A stretch of DNA of 64,000 bases, from NCBI GenBank assembly GCA_902500825.1, contig CABVRX010000007.1, positions 62,001 through 126,000 on the forward strand, read 5' to 3'. Positions 1 through 9,328 of the stretch are shown piece after piece. Under the pieces are notes generated by a model that was not told the DNA's origin, made no database searches, and saw nothing but the letters and a program-made list of their open reading frames with translations. Source of the stretch: an uncultured Nitrospira sp. Lineage in GTDB: Bacteria > Nitrospirota > Nitrospiria > Nitrospirales > Nitrospiraceae. Position 1 is the stretch's first letter, and every line of letters starts with the position of its first letter. A program made the translations under genes and the position numbers.

Positions 1-921
1 GGTGTCTCGCCCCCAATCCGTAAACCATGGATACCCCGCGATCATCGTGTGGTAAGTGCCTCGCTGGATCAAGAATGAATCCGCCGCCTGCCGTAATGCG
101 TTGGACAATCGATCGGCATCCGGTACGGCCTTTTGCACCCGCATACGCCGGGCACGTTCCTTGTGGGCGAGATCCGCGCTATCAAGCCTGTTAACCGTTT
201 CACTGGTGAATGTCAACGTTTGTTCTTCGCCCGGCTTCAACGTGAGTAAAAAATATCCAGGTGACCACCAGTCTTCTCCAAAATCGAGTCCTCGTTCCTG
301 TTCCAGAGGAAACCGCACCTGCCGATACCAGTCGGGGGCATGTCGATAGGTTCCGGAGTGAAAGGCGCGCACGACCGGCAAACCTTGATATGGCTGCCAG
401 GTCACCAACCCTTTATTGATCGTGGCTTGCGCGGAAAGCTGTTCGTTCTCGTGGTGCAGGGCATGGTAGTCGCGGCCTGTCAGCATCGGCCGCACCGTGA
501 GAACTACATCGTCGCCCATTGGATCGGTTAACTTCCATCGGACAAGAGCGGCATCACGCCCCCAGATGCATAAGATTTCACGCTGAATTGTTTTGCGTTT
601 GTACGTATAAATCCACGTTGGCCAGGGGATTGATACGAACGACGTGCAATGGAGATATCCCTGAGGATGGACTGTGTCCGGATAGAGGTTCGTTGAGAGT
701 AAAATTTGCTCGCCGTCGACAGAGAGCCATTCTTCAATATGATTGACCAGCACGTAACGATCGGTTCCCGGCTGTTGCACGGTCAACAACAATGCCTGGT
801 ACCGGCGCGTATTGGCACCAGACACCGTTCCCGATGCAAACCCTCCGCGACCGTTCGTCTCCAGCCATTCGAGGCTCAGAGCACGATTTAGATTTTGACA
901 ATCTGCTTTCTTAACTTTCAT
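1..921 (-). CDS. Glycogen debranching enzyme, bacterial/archaeal type (partial, C-terminus outside window)
   Basis: The open frame runs from an ATG at 921 down to base 1 without a stop, giving 307 codons of a longer protein. The N-terminus carries EWLETNGRGGFASGTVSG followed by NTRRYQALL, the signature of the bacterial GDE N-terminal domain. The last residues, AGYPWFTDWGRDT, match the start of the catalytic amylo-alpha-1,6-glucosidase (alpha/alpha barrel) domain. The family removes alpha-1,6 branches from glycogen or maltodextrin in the cytoplasm. It lies 193 bases downstream of a GH63-type glucosidase on the same strand, which suggests a storage-carbohydrate unit. A purine-rich GGAAAGGG sits immediately before the ATG. 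Confidence 0.85.
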   Translation of the reverse strand, partial: MKVKKADCQNLNRALSLEWLETNGRGGFASGTVSGANTRRYQALLLTVQQPGTDRYVLVNHIEEWLSVDGEQILLSTNLYPDTVHPQGYLHCTSFVSIPWPTWIYTYKRKTIQREILCIWGRDAALVRWKLTDPMGDDVVLTVRPMLTGRDYHALHHENEQLSAQATINKGLVTWQPYQGLPVVRAFHSGTYRHAPDWYRQVRFPLEQERGLDFGEDWWSPGYFLLTLKPGEEQTLTFTSETVNRLDSADLAHKERARRMRVQKAVPDADRLSNALRQAADSFLIQRGTYHTMIAGYPWFTDWGRDT

Positions 922-1114
922 CCCTTTCCACCACTCAGACGACGTGGATTGCGTGGTTTCCTACTGCGCGCGATGTTTTTACCCAGCCAATCCCGGACGC
1001 GCCGAGACGCGCCCCTTCCCACGGAAGCACAGCCCGTTATTTTGACTCTCTATGGAGCTTGTATGTGCGTTGCGCGAACAAAGACACTGCTCAGTCCGTG
1101 CCGCCATCATGCCC

Positions 1115-3796
1115 CTACTCCCCGGACTGCTGAATCAACTTGGCGACGAGTCCTGTCCACCCTGTCTGATGACTGGCTCCAATACCGGCACCGTTATCAC
1201 CATGAAAATACTCGTAGAAAGGAATAGCGTCCCGCCAGAAAGGATCCTCTTGGAATTTGTGCGTCCCCCCGTAGACAGGACGCCGGCCGGTTTTATCGCG
1301 AAGGAAAATATGAGTCAGCCGGCGCGACAGTTCAGAAGCCACCTCATGCAAGGAAGCGAATTGGCCGGAACGTACCGGATACTCGACCTTGTACTCATTA
1401 CCAAGAAAGTAATGAAACTTCTGGAGCGACTCGATCAGGAGATAGTTGACTGGAAACCAGATGGGGCCTCGCCAATTCGAATTCCCTCCGAACAGCCCCG
1501 TGCTTGATTCGGCAGGTTCATAATCGACACGATAGTCTCTGCCCATGATGGAAAGCACATAGGGACGGTCCTTGTGGTAACGTGAGAGCGCGCGAATGCC
1601 GTAGGGGGAGAGAAATTCTTCTTCGTCAAGCATGTACCGCAACACCGACTTGAGTCGCGTCGGATTGACCAGGGACAGAAACCTCCGCACTCCTCCATCT
1701 TGTGAATGAGTCTCCACATGGGCGCTGAAATCCGGCCTGTTCTCAATGAACCACTGCATGCGGTGCTTAAACCGGGGAAGGCTATCGACCAACTCGGAGT
1801 CCAACGTTTCAACGGCGAAAAGCGGGATCAGTCCGACGAGGGATCGAACCTTGAGCGGCAAGGTTCGTCCATCAGGAAGATGCAATACATCATAGAAAAA
1901 TCCGTCTTCTCGGTTCCAGAGTTCGATGTTTTCTCCGCCGATGTTATTCATGGCTCGGCAGATGTAGACGAAATGCTCAAAAAACTTGCTCGCCACATCC
2001 TCGTACGCTCGATTATCACGCGCCAACTCGAGTGCGATCGAGAGCATATTGAGGCAATACATCCCCATCCAGCTTGTCGCGTCCGACTGTTCGATATGAC
2101 CACCGGTCGGCAGCGGGGCGCTCCGATCAAAAACGCCGATGTTGTCGAGCCCTAAAAAACCACCTTGAAAGATGTTCTTCCCATCAGCATCTTTTCGATT
2201 GACCCACCAGGTAAAATTCAATAACAGCTTATGGAACACTCGTTCGAGGAACACTTGATCACCGGCTCCTTTTCGTTTTTTCTCGATCTTATAGACCCGC
2301 CAGGCTGCCCAGGCATGAACCGGCGGGTTGACGTCGCCAAACGCCCACTCATATGCCGGAATCTGACCGTTCGGATGCATGTACCATTCTCTCAGCATCA
2401 GAATGAGCTGTTCTTTGGCGAAGGTTGAATCAACAAGCGCGAGCGGAATGCAATGGAATGCCAAGTCCCAAGCCGCATACCAGGGATACTCCCATTTGTC
2501 CGGCATCGAGATCACGTCGGCATTGTAAAGATGAGTCCAGTCGGAGTTCCGTCCATGGAGACGCTCATGGGGAGGATCCGGCATCCCCGGATCACCGACA
2601 AGCCAGCGTTTCAAATCATAATGGTAAAACTGTTTGCTCCACAGTAAACCAGCGAACGCCTGCCGTTGCACCAGCCTTGCATCTTCGGAGAGATCAGACG
2701 GAGCCAGTTCGTCATAAAATCCATCAGCTTCTTGAATGCGTTGCGCGAAGAGTTCATTGAACGCTTGAACTTCAAATCCAGCAGGCTCTGTTGTATTGGT
2801 CAGACGCAGGCGGATGGTCTCCGATGCTCCAGGAAGCAAAGACAGCTGATACTGGGCGGCAGCTTTTGAGCCGACCTTCTCAGGATTGATGGCATCTGTT
2901 CGACCGTGGATGATGTAGTCATGAAAACTATCTTTCACGTATTTGGCGCCATCTTGGTCACCGTAGAGTCGGCGCGTATTCGTCTCATTTTCAGTAAAGA
3001 GCAGCGGCGGCTTCCCTTCACACCATAGGCGACGTTCACCATAATACTCGTGATCCAATTCAATCACGCTCATCGCATCGGCAGCTTTCCCTTCGCGCAT
3101 CCTTGGCCGACGGGCATCGATTCCCCACGACCACGTATTCCGAAACCAGAGAGTGGGTAACAGCGTCAATTCCGCGCGATCCGGCCCTCGGTTCGTCACT
3201 TGAATCCGGATGAGCAGCTCCTCAGGCGTCGCCTTCGCATATTCGACCACGACATCGAAGTAGCGATTCTCATGAAAAACTCCGGTGTCGATCAACTCGT
3301 ATTCCGACTTTCGACGTCCGCGACGCCGGTTTTCCTCTATAAGCTTGGCATACGGAAACTCAGCTTGTGGATACTTATAGAGATACTTCATGTATGAATG
3401 AGTCGGTGTTGAATCTAAATAAAAATAATAGTCTTTTACATCTTCTGCATGGTTCCCTTCATTTCCGGTCAAACCGAATAGGCGCTCCTTCAGAATGGGA
3501 TCGCGTCCATTCCAAAGAGCGACGGCAAAACAGATGTATTGGTGCCGATCTGAAATCCCCGCAAGCCCGTCTTCGTTCCACCGGTAGGCTTGCGAGCGGG
3601 CATGATCATGAGGAAAGGCTTCCCAAGCCGTGCCGTGAGGGCTATAATCCTCACGCACCGTTCCCCAGGCGCGTTCGCTTAAGTAAGGTCCCCACCGCTT
3701 CCAGTGTTGCTTACGAGCCGCATCTTCGACAAGCCGTTGCCGCTCAGCGTCTCGGGGAGTTTGAGAGCGAGAAGATGTCCGAACTATTTTCTCCAC
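1115..3796 (-). CDS. GH63/MGH1-type glycoside hydrolase (glucosidase), 893 aa
   Basis: A long single-domain-looking protein. The N-terminus ([20 protein letters not shown]) and the late [18 protein letters not shown] segment are typical of the ~890-residue GH63-like glucosidases related to mannosylglycerate hydrolase. An (alpha/alpha)6 catalytic domain in the C-terminal half is expected from the family. No signal peptide is visible, so it is probably cytoplasmic. Start is GTG at 3796 with GAGG a few bases upstream. The debranching enzyme follows on the same strand, so a role in breaking down glycogen- or trehalose-type glucans is likely. The exact substrate cannot be read from sequence. Confidence 0.8.
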   Translation of the reverse strand: MEKIVRTSSRSQTPRDAERQRLVEDAARKQHWKRWGPYLSERAWGTVREDYSPHGTAWEAFPHDHARSQAYRWNEDGLAGISDRHQYICFAVALWNGRDPILKERLFGLTGNEGNHAEDVKDYYFYLDSTPTHSYMKYLYKYPQAEFPYAKLIEENRRRGRRKSEYELIDTGVFHENRYFDVVVEYAKATPEELLIRIQVTNRGPDRAELTLLPTLWFRNTWSWGIDARRPRMREGKAADAMSVIELDHEYYGERRLWCEGKPPLLFTENETNTRRLYGDQDGAKYVKDSFHDYIIHGRTDAINPEKVGSKAAAQYQLSLLPGASETIRLRLTNTTEPAGFEVQAFNELFAQRIQEADGFYDELAPSDLSEDARLVQRQAFAGLLWSKQFYHYDLKRWLVGDPGMPDPPHERLHGRNSDWTHLYNADVISMPDKWEYPWYAAWDLAFHCIPLALVDSTFAKEQLILMLREWYMHPNGQIPAYEWAFGDVNPPVHAWAAWRVYKIEKKRKGAGDQVFLERVFHKLLLNFTWWVNRKDADGKNIFQGGFLGLDNIGVFDRSAPLPTGGHIEQSDATSWMGMYCLNMLSIALELARDNRAYEDVASKFFEHFVYICRAMNNIGGENIELWNREDGFFYDVLHLPDGRTLPLKVRSLVGLIPLFAVETLDSELVDSLPRFKHRMQWFIENRPDFSAHVETHSQDGGVRRFLSLVNPTRLKSVLRYMLDEEEFLSPYGIRALSRYHKDRPYVLSIMGRDYRVDYEPAESSTGLFGGNSNWRGPIWFPVNYLLIESLQKFHYFLGNEYKVEYPVRSGQFASLHEVASELSRRLTHIFLRDKTGRRPVYGGTHKFQEDPFWRDAIPFYEYFHGDNGAGIGASHQTGWTGLVAKLIQQSGE

Positions 3797-4062
3797 TAGA
3801 CCTCTTACCCTGCACGCGAGTGAAAAACGGACTGGGAGTTACGATGCACCCAAATGAGGGCCAGAAGCAAGCCGGTGTTCGCTTGACGCAGCACTTGGAC
3901 TCATTCCCCTTGCCTCTTGTCGGTCTCTCGTATGTTTACCTGAAGAGCGTATTGATCGTAGTGGAGAAGAAAGCGGGAGCCCTATACTATCATTGATGGA
4001 GGAGAGAGGAGACGCTGAATATTATGGGGGGGATTGCACTGAAAAAAACCGGTGTCGAATAC

Positions 4063-4248
4063 TTAGCTCCAGATCACTCGTTCCTGATTCAACAGATACT
4101 CAATGACCTCGATGCTGTTCCGCATCTGGATCTGAGCCTGCTCAGACATAGGCAGCACAGCTCCGACCAACTTGCCGGACTCCATGTCCATAAGCGAGGG
4201 AATGCCTTCACCCGATAGTTTTTCTAGGTCACTGCGAAAGCTAGCCAA
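4063..4248 (-). CDS. Small hypothetical protein, 61 aa, TTG start
   Basis: The frame starts with TTG at 4248, preceded by a perfect AGGAGG six bases upstream. This is a much stronger ribosome-binding site than most genes here have, and it is the main reason to accept the ORF. The product is soluble-looking, with a helical N-terminus (SFRSDLEKL) and a C-terminal segment around IEVIEYLLNQERVIWS. I recognise no family. It stands alone between the GH63 gene and the beta-helix gene on the same strand. Confidence 0.5.
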   Translation of the reverse strand: MASFRSDLEKLSGEGIPSLMDMESGKLVGAVLPMSEQAQIQMRNSIEVIEYLLNQERVIWS

Positions 4249-4398
4249 GGAAGACCTCCTGGTTGATTCCTTCTCGGTGCGCGTGTGAGATTACTTTAAT
4301 TGAGGAATTGACCGGAAGGAAACGCACTATAGAGAGAGCATACCATACGCATTACCCAGGAGATGGGCATCCTCTATCTCATTGTTTCAGCTGTACTA

Positions 4399-5439
4399 TT
4401 ATGGATTTCGTGCGGGTGCGAAAGACGGAGGGAGCGCTCCAAGGTAACGAAACGTTCCGCGATTGAGCAAAGTCGTGTCGGGTTTCAGTCGGAAATCGTC
4501 ATGCTCCGCATCCACAAAGCGTGGATCGGCGATCATATCGGACTCATCCTGGAGTTCCGGCGCATGAATGTTCGGAGAACCAGCTTTCATATAGTTTATT
4601 CCATTACTGAATAATGCGTTGTATGAAGTCTTAGTCTGACTTGAAGCTGCGATGAGAAAGCCGACCTTATTGAGACTCAGAATATTTCCCGACGCCTCAA
4701 TCGTCGACAAGCCCAAGAATGCCGCACCGCCTCCATTCTTGACCAGGGTATTATTGATCAAGACCCCTTTTGCCTGATCACTGATCACGGCGGCCTCGAA
4801 CAAATTTCCGGTGATGATATTGCGTTCAAGCCGAACCGAAGACTTACCGGTCACATTCACACCGTGATCATTATCATGGATTAAATTTCCGATCAGAAGG
4901 ACCTGAGAATCCGAAAAGTGTACACCCGTCGTCTCACTCCCTCCGATCACACAATCTTCGATACGGACATCCTGCACTTGTTGACCGAACACCATTCCCT
5001 TCACATGAACCTGGCGCAGCGTGATGCGGTTTCCGTTGAAAATACCGAGGGCATGCCCCCCATGCTCCTTGATCGTGAGGCCGCTGATCTCAATGTCCGT
5101 CGCCCCATACGGCCATTTGCCCACATGCAGCACGCCGACCAGCTCACCTTGTCCAAGCAAGACGACTTTGTCGACTCCCGCGCCGACAATCTTGATCTTC
5201 TCTTTGCTGTGGATGGTCAAATCTTGAGCATAGGCCCCGGCCTTGATCAACACCGTGTCACCCTTCTCGGCACTATCGACCGCCTCTTGAATCGAAGAGA
5301 AATTCCCCGAACCGTCGAGCGCAACCGTGATTGTCCGCGGGCTAGGCACCAGGGTTTTGGTCTCGGCAATAGCAGGCCCAGCACCGATAAAGCAACAAAC
5401 GACCAAAATGTATAGGACTCGTCGCATACTAAAATTCAT
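4399..5439 (-). CDS. Secreted right-handed parallel beta-helix protein (NosD/pectate-lyase-like), 346 aa
   Basis: A signal peptide (Met-Arg-Arg, then a hydrophobic stretch ending ...GPAIA) is followed by ITVALDGSGNFSSIQEAVDSA, the pectinesterase-like entry into a beta-helix. Short repeated coils follow, each with inward V/I and N/G turns (for example NRITLRQVHVKG, VRIEDCVIGG, LIGNLIHDNDHGVNV). This is the PbH1/NosD architecture. Expected location is periplasm or cell surface. Polysaccharide binding or lyase activity is possible, but I see no catalytic residues I can assign. No obvious operon partner; coaE begins about 70 bases away on the other strand. Confidence 0.75.
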   Translation of the reverse strand: MNFSMRRVLYILVVCCFIGAGPAIAETKTLVPSPRTITVALDGSGNFSSIQEAVDSAEKGDTVLIKAGAYAQDLTIHSKEKIKIVGAGVDKVVLLGQGELVGVLHVGKWPYGATDIEISGLTIKEHGGHALGIFNGNRITLRQVHVKGMVFGQQVQDVRIEDCVIGGSETTGVHFSDSQVLLIGNLIHDNDHGVNVTGKSSVRLERNIITGNLFEAAVISDQAKGVLINNTLVKNGGGAAFLGLSTIEASGNILSLNKVGFLIAASSQTKTSYNALFSNGINYMKAGSPNIHAPELQDESDMIADPRFVDAEHDDFRLKPDTTLLNRGTFRYLGALPPSFAPARNP

Positions 5440-5508
5440 ACAAGCGGGGAACCAAGGTTGTCAATTGCGGTTCCTTGCAGGCCGCTGCACATGATAAGCT
5501 CCGTCGCC

Positions 5509-6111
5509 ATGATCCTGGTTGGACTTACAGGCGGCGTCGCCACTGGGAAAAGCACCGTGGCGAACATGTTCAAGAAATGCGGCGGCGTCGTGGTTGATGC
5601 CGATGAATTGGCTCGTGAAGTTGTCCAGCCAGGCAAACCAGCGTGGCGAGAAATTGTCAGGACATTCGGCCGGCGCATTCTGAAACTCGATCGCACTATC
5701 GATCGTCATGCTCTGGGTGCGATCGTCTTTCACGACAAAAAGAACCTCCGCCGCCTCGAACGGATCATCCACCCCCGCGTTGCGCGAGAACAAATCAGAC
5801 TCACGAAACAAGCCGTAAAGAACGACCCCAAGGCGGTTGTGATCTACGACGTTCCCTTACTCTTCGAAGCTGGCATCGAGAAGCGGGTGGACAAGACTGT
5901 CGTCGTGACGTCTGATCGCGAAACCCAGATCAGGCGGCTGAAAAAGCGGAACGGTTTCACCCGAGCCGAGGCTCTCCGACGAATTCGCAGTCAAATGCCA
6001 CTGGCGATGAAACGACTTCGTGCAGACTATGTACTTGATGGAACTAAAAACCGAGAAAGTCTTTCGAGAGATGTCCGCCGACTTTTTGAAGGCTTGCGCT
6101 CTCCTCTGTGA
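5509..6111 (+). CDS. coaE: Dephospho-CoA kinase
   Basis: Catalyses the last step of CoA synthesis, ATP-dependent phosphorylation of dephospho-CoA. The N-terminus has the P-loop GGVATGKST, followed by DADELAREVV and, later, YDVPLLFEAG, all family hallmarks; length of about 200 aa is normal. The frame is open upstream to a TTG at 5458, with further ATGs at 5491 and 5509. I choose 5509 because homologues begin directly with M-x-VGLTGG. No good Shine-Dalgarno is seen. A type III pantothenate kinase gene (coaX) lies elsewhere in this window. Confidence 0.93.
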   Translation: MILVGLTGGVATGKSTVANMFKKCGGVVVDADELAREVVQPGKPAWREIVRTFGRRILKLDRTIDRHALGAIVFHDKKNLRRLERIIHPRVAREQIRLTKQAVKNDPKAVVIYDVPLLFEAGIEKRVDKTVVVTSDRETQIRRLKKRNGFTRAEALRRIRSQMPLAMKRLRADYVLDGTKNRESLSRDVRRLFEGLRSPL

Positions 6112-6214
6112 CAATCTGTATCCTTTCCGGCAAATTGCTTCTATCTGCAGCTTGGCATGAAAGCACAACAGCGTTCTACCTTCTGCTTCCTTCGCTGTGA
6201 TACATTCAATGACC

Positions 6215-7135
6215 ATGCATAACGTGGTTATCATTGGCTCCGGCCCTGCCGGGCTCACCGCAGCCATCTATGCTGCCCGCGCGAATCTCGCTCCGCTGCT
6301 CGTCGAAGGCTGGCAAGCAGGCGGACAGCTCACAACGACTACGGAAGTCGAAAACTACCCTGGTTTCACAAAAGGCATCATGGGACCTGAGCTCATGAAA
6401 GAGATGCGGGCTCAAGCAGAGCGGTTCGGAACGGTCTTCAAAACCGGAGACGTCACCGCAGTGGAACTCCAATCACGACCGTTTACTGTGATTGTGGATG
6501 GTGAAGAAACCTTGGAGACGAAGGCGCTGATCATTGCTACCGGAGCCTCACCGATCACACTCGGTCTCTCAAATGAAAAGCGGTTGTGGGGGCATGGCGT
6601 GTCGAGCTGTGCGACCTGTGACGGGTTTTTCTTTAAAGGCAAGGAACTCGTGGTCGTAGGCGGCGGAGACAGTGCGATGGAAGAAGCGACTTTTCTCACC
6701 AAGTTTGCCACCAAGGTATCGGTTATTCACCGTCGTGATAAACTTCGCGCTTCCAAAATCATGCAAGACCGGGCCATGAAAAATGAAAAAATCGCCTTTG
6801 TCTGGAACAGCGTCGTTGAAGATGTCCTTGGACAGGAGGTCGTGACCGGTACCCGCATCAGAAATGTCGTCACCGGAAAAGTCTGGGATTTGCCCTGTGC
6901 CGGGTTCTTTCTGGCGATCGGCCACCGCCCGAACACCGCGCTCTTCGCCGGCCAGCTGAACATGAACGACGCCGGCTATATCCTGACGAATCACGGAACG
7001 ACCACCAATGTCCCAGGTGTGTTTGCGGCCGGGGATGCGCAAGACTCCCACTATCGCCAAGCTATTACCGCAGCCGGTACCGGCTGCATGGCTGCGATCG
7101 ACGCTGAGCGATTTCTTGAATCGCTCAACGGGTGA
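6215..7135 (+). CDS. trxB: Thioredoxin reductase (FAD/NADPH)
   Basis: Reduces thioredoxin with NADPH. The FAD-binding GSGPAG is at about residues 8-13, the redox-active CATC at 132-135, the NADPH-binding GGGDSAMEEA follows, and the C-terminal FAD motif is GVFAAGDAQD. Length of 306 aa is typical of the low-molecular-weight bacterial type. The frame is open to a GTG at 6197. I favour ATG 6215 because homologues begin M-x-NVVIIGSG and because a TACATT box (6201-6206) ends eight bases before it, compatible with a leaderless message. Confidence 0.93.
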   Translation: MHNVVIIGSGPAGLTAAIYAARANLAPLLVEGWQAGGQLTTTTEVENYPGFTKGIMGPELMKEMRAQAERFGTVFKTGDVTAVELQSRPFTVIVDGEETLETKALIIATGASPITLGLSNEKRLWGHGVSSCATCDGFFFKGKELVVVGGGDSAMEEATFLTKFATKVSVIHRRDKLRASKIMQDRAMKNEKIAFVWNSVVEDVLGQEVVTGTRIRNVVTGKVWDLPCAGFFLAIGHRPNTALFAGQLNMNDAGYILTNHGTTTNVPGVFAAGDAQDSHYRQAITAAGTGCMAAIDAERFLESLNG

Positions 7136-7230
7136 CGTGTCGCTCGTGAATCATCATTCGCAGCCAACATGAATCAGTAAACATTTCTTTCAGGCGCTTC
7201 ACATTTCACGAACAACGAGCGACGAACGAT

Positions 7231-8418
7231 ATGAGATGCGTCATCGCCCACTACCACGAGCTCGCTCTTAAGGGCAACAACCGAGACTACTTCGAGCAAT
7301 GCCTCATTACGAACATTCGGACCGCTCTCAAGGATGTCGGAATTCGGCAAGTCGAGAACCTTCACAGTCGAATCCGCATCCGGCTTTCGCCAGAAGCTCC
7401 TGCCGAGATGGTTCAAAATCGGCTCATGCGTATATGCGGGATCGCCAACTTTTTACCGGGCCGCGTGGTTCCGCTTCAATTGGCTGATCCAAACCTGGAT
7501 GCGCTCGCCACGGCCGTCCTCGAGGAAATTGAATCGCATTCCTTCACCACGTTCAGAGTCACAGCCAGGCGGGCCGACAAGCGCCTGACGTTGACTTCGA
7601 TGGACGTAGAAAAAGCGCTCGGCGCGGCAGTCTGTGCTAGAACCAGGAAGAAAGTCAGTTTGAAGAATCCCGATTTGACCATATATATTGAACTCCTGTC
7701 GAAGGAAGCATTTTGCTCGGCGAAAAAGATCGAAGGTCCCGGCGGCATGCCGGTCGGTGTAAGCGGAAAGGTCGCCTGTCTGATTTCGGGGGGGATCGAC
7801 TCACCTGTGGCCGCCTATCGCATGGTAAAACGCGGCTGCCTTGCTTCTTTCATTCACTTTTCGGGGCGGCCGTTGGTCAGCCGGGCCTCGGAAGAAAAAG
7901 TTCACGAACTTGTACGGCACCTCACCGCCTTTCAATACAATTCACGCCTCTATGTGATTCCTTTCGGGGAAATCCAGCGGGAGATCGTCCTCAGCGCACC
8001 TGCTCCATTCCGCATCGTCCTGTACAGACGAATGATGATTCGCATCGCCCAGGAGTTGGCGAGAAAAGAGCAGTGTTGGGCATTAGTGACGGGGGACAGC
8101 TTGGGTCAAGTGGCCTCCCAAACACCTCAGAATTTGTGTACGATTGAAGAAGCAGCGGAACTGCCGATCCTCCGGCCGTTGATCGGCATGGACAAACGAG
8201 AGATCATCGATGAAGCCAGACGTCTCGGCACCTACGAGACGTCGATAGAGCCCGACCAGGATTGTTGCACACTCTTTGTGCCTCCCCATCCGAGCACAAA
8301 AACTCGCCTAGAGGACGTCCACAAAGTCGAACGCCTGATCGATGTCTCCACCTTGGTCAAACGAGGGATGGAGAAGGCGGAGTTGACCGAGTTGTCGTTC
8401 CCTCCTCCAGCTGCGTAA
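7231..8418 (+). CDS. thiI: tRNA 4-thiouridine sulfurtransferase ThiI
   Basis: Uses a PP-loop ATP pyrophosphatase to activate U8 of tRNA for thiolation, and can feed thiamine thiazole synthesis. An N-terminal ferredoxin-like/THUMP region (residues about 1-165) is followed by the PP-loop SGGIDSPVAAYRMVKRG at about 185-201 and the late DQDCCTLFVPPHP motif. There is no C-terminal rhodanese domain (395 aa), so sulfur must come from a separate carrier, as in many non-enterobacterial ThiI proteins. Confidence 0.92.
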   Translation: MRCVIAHYHELALKGNNRDYFEQCLITNIRTALKDVGIRQVENLHSRIRIRLSPEAPAEMVQNRLMRICGIANFLPGRVVPLQLADPNLDALATAVLEEIESHSFTTFRVTARRADKRLTLTSMDVEKALGAAVCARTRKKVSLKNPDLTIYIELLSKEAFCSAKKIEGPGGMPVGVSGKVACLISGGIDSPVAAYRMVKRGCLASFIHFSGRPLVSRASEEKVHELVRHLTAFQYNSRLYVIPFGEIQREIVLSAPAPFRIVLYRRMMIRIAQELARKEQCWALVTGDSLGQVASQTPQNLCTIEEAAELPILRPLIGMDKREIIDEARRLGTYETSIEPDQDCCTLFVPPHPSTKTRLEDVHKVERLIDVSTLVKRGMEKAELTELSFPPPAA

Positions 8419-8566
8419 CTCAACAATTTTTCTATTTGAAGCCAAGTCTCGCAAAGTCACATGAGGCCATTGCAAAACTGCATCGACCACGGTAAGCTCG
8501 GCACACCCATCGAGCATGTTTTCCTCACCTGCTCGATAACCAAACCAGCCGACGATCTGCTATAAC

Positions 8567-8656
<90 letters not shown>

Positions 8657-8972
8657 TACCAACAGCCGTGTCTGCGCAATTTAGCAAACCGATTCAAAAC
8701 CCATCGCACTAAGAACACCCACGAGAGGGTGGGATTCGAACAAGAGGGTCCGCTGGGGAAGAGTTCCTCCGCGTGGGGAGCATACGAGGGGGCTGGCCCC
8801 CTCAGTAGGAGCGTGAGCAACCTCTGCGAGCGCGACTTCGAATTCCTACCCTCTTCACAAAAATTAGGATTGGCATCTGAAGCTGAAATGGAGTCGCCGC
8901 GAAGCGCATCATGCGGACGACCAATGTGGGGTGGTCGTGAACGGCAAGCAAATTCCGTATAATTTAGATGTT
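8657..8972. other. Gene-free stretch after tRNA-Ser with tRNA-derived repeats
   Basis: No convincing gene. It contains an exact inverted copy of the tRNA-Ser 3' part (8723-8741) and a degraded direct copy (about 8837-8854), plus a GC-rich hairpin-like GGGGGCTGGCCCCC near 8790. It looks like debris of recombination at the tRNA 3' end. Confidence 0.6.
8723..8741 (-). repeat. Inverted 19-bp copy of the tRNA-Ser T-arm/acceptor
   Basis: GAGAGGGTGGGATTCGAAC here is the exact reverse complement of 8633-8651 inside the tRNA-Ser gene. A direct but imperfect copy (TTCGAATTCCTACCCTCT) follows at about 8837-8854. Exact matches of this length so close by are not expected by chance. Confidence 0.8.
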
Positions 8973-9251
8973 ATGCCTACTCAAGTAATCAGCACCAGCT
9001 TCTTTCACAAAGTACCAAAAGATCTGCAAGAAGTACTAAAATCCAATCACGATGTATTCCAACTATGGAACAGGCTTACACCTCTAGCTCGCAATGAGTG
9101 GGTTTGTTGGGTGACTATAGTGAAGAAAGATGAAACACGACAAGAACACTTGAAACGGTTGTGTGAAGACCTGCGTAAAGGAAAGCGTCGGCCGTGTTGT
9201 TGGCCAGGTTGCCCTCATCGTAGGCCAAGTGCAAAAAAGTGGTTCAAATAA
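8973..9251 (+). CDS. YdeI/OmpD-associated (OmdA) family protein, ~92 aa
   Basis: The segment LWNRLTPLARNEWVCWVTIVKKDETRQEHLKRLCEDL, ending in KGKRRPCCWPGCPHR, matches the short stand-alone OmdA/YdeI-type proteins seen in many bacteria; their function is not settled. The frame is open to a GTG at 8931. I choose ATG 8973, since a TATAAT box at 8958-8963 ends nine bases before it and no Shine-Dalgarno is visible. The gene looks more AT-rich than its neighbours and sits directly after the tRNA repeat zone, so it may have arrived by transfer. Confidence 0.7.
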   Translation: MPTQVISTSFFHKVPKDLQEVLKSNHDVFQLWNRLTPLARNEWVCWVTIVKKDETRQEHLKRLCEDLRKGKRRPCCWPGCPHRRPSAKKWFK

Positions 9252-9328
9252 AGTATCGCAATTATCACGAGCGAATAAACCCCTCCAGTGCTTTTTGCCA
9301 ACTTGACCCAGCACTCATCCCCTTGTGT

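Noticed and set aside
895-1507. Several plus-strand ORFs of 110-151 codons
   Set aside because: They lie opposite the GH63 and debranching genes and show no family signal or ribosome-binding site.
4363-4614. Plus-strand ORF with a lipoprotein-like start (LIVSAVLLWISCGC)
   Set aside because: Most of it is antisense to the beta-helix gene; AGGAG overlaps the start without spacing.
7138-7226. Nine-base inverted repeat GTCGCTCGT/ACGAGCGAC between trxB and thiI
   Set aside because: Arms are about 70 bases apart with no T-tract; not a credible terminator or operator.
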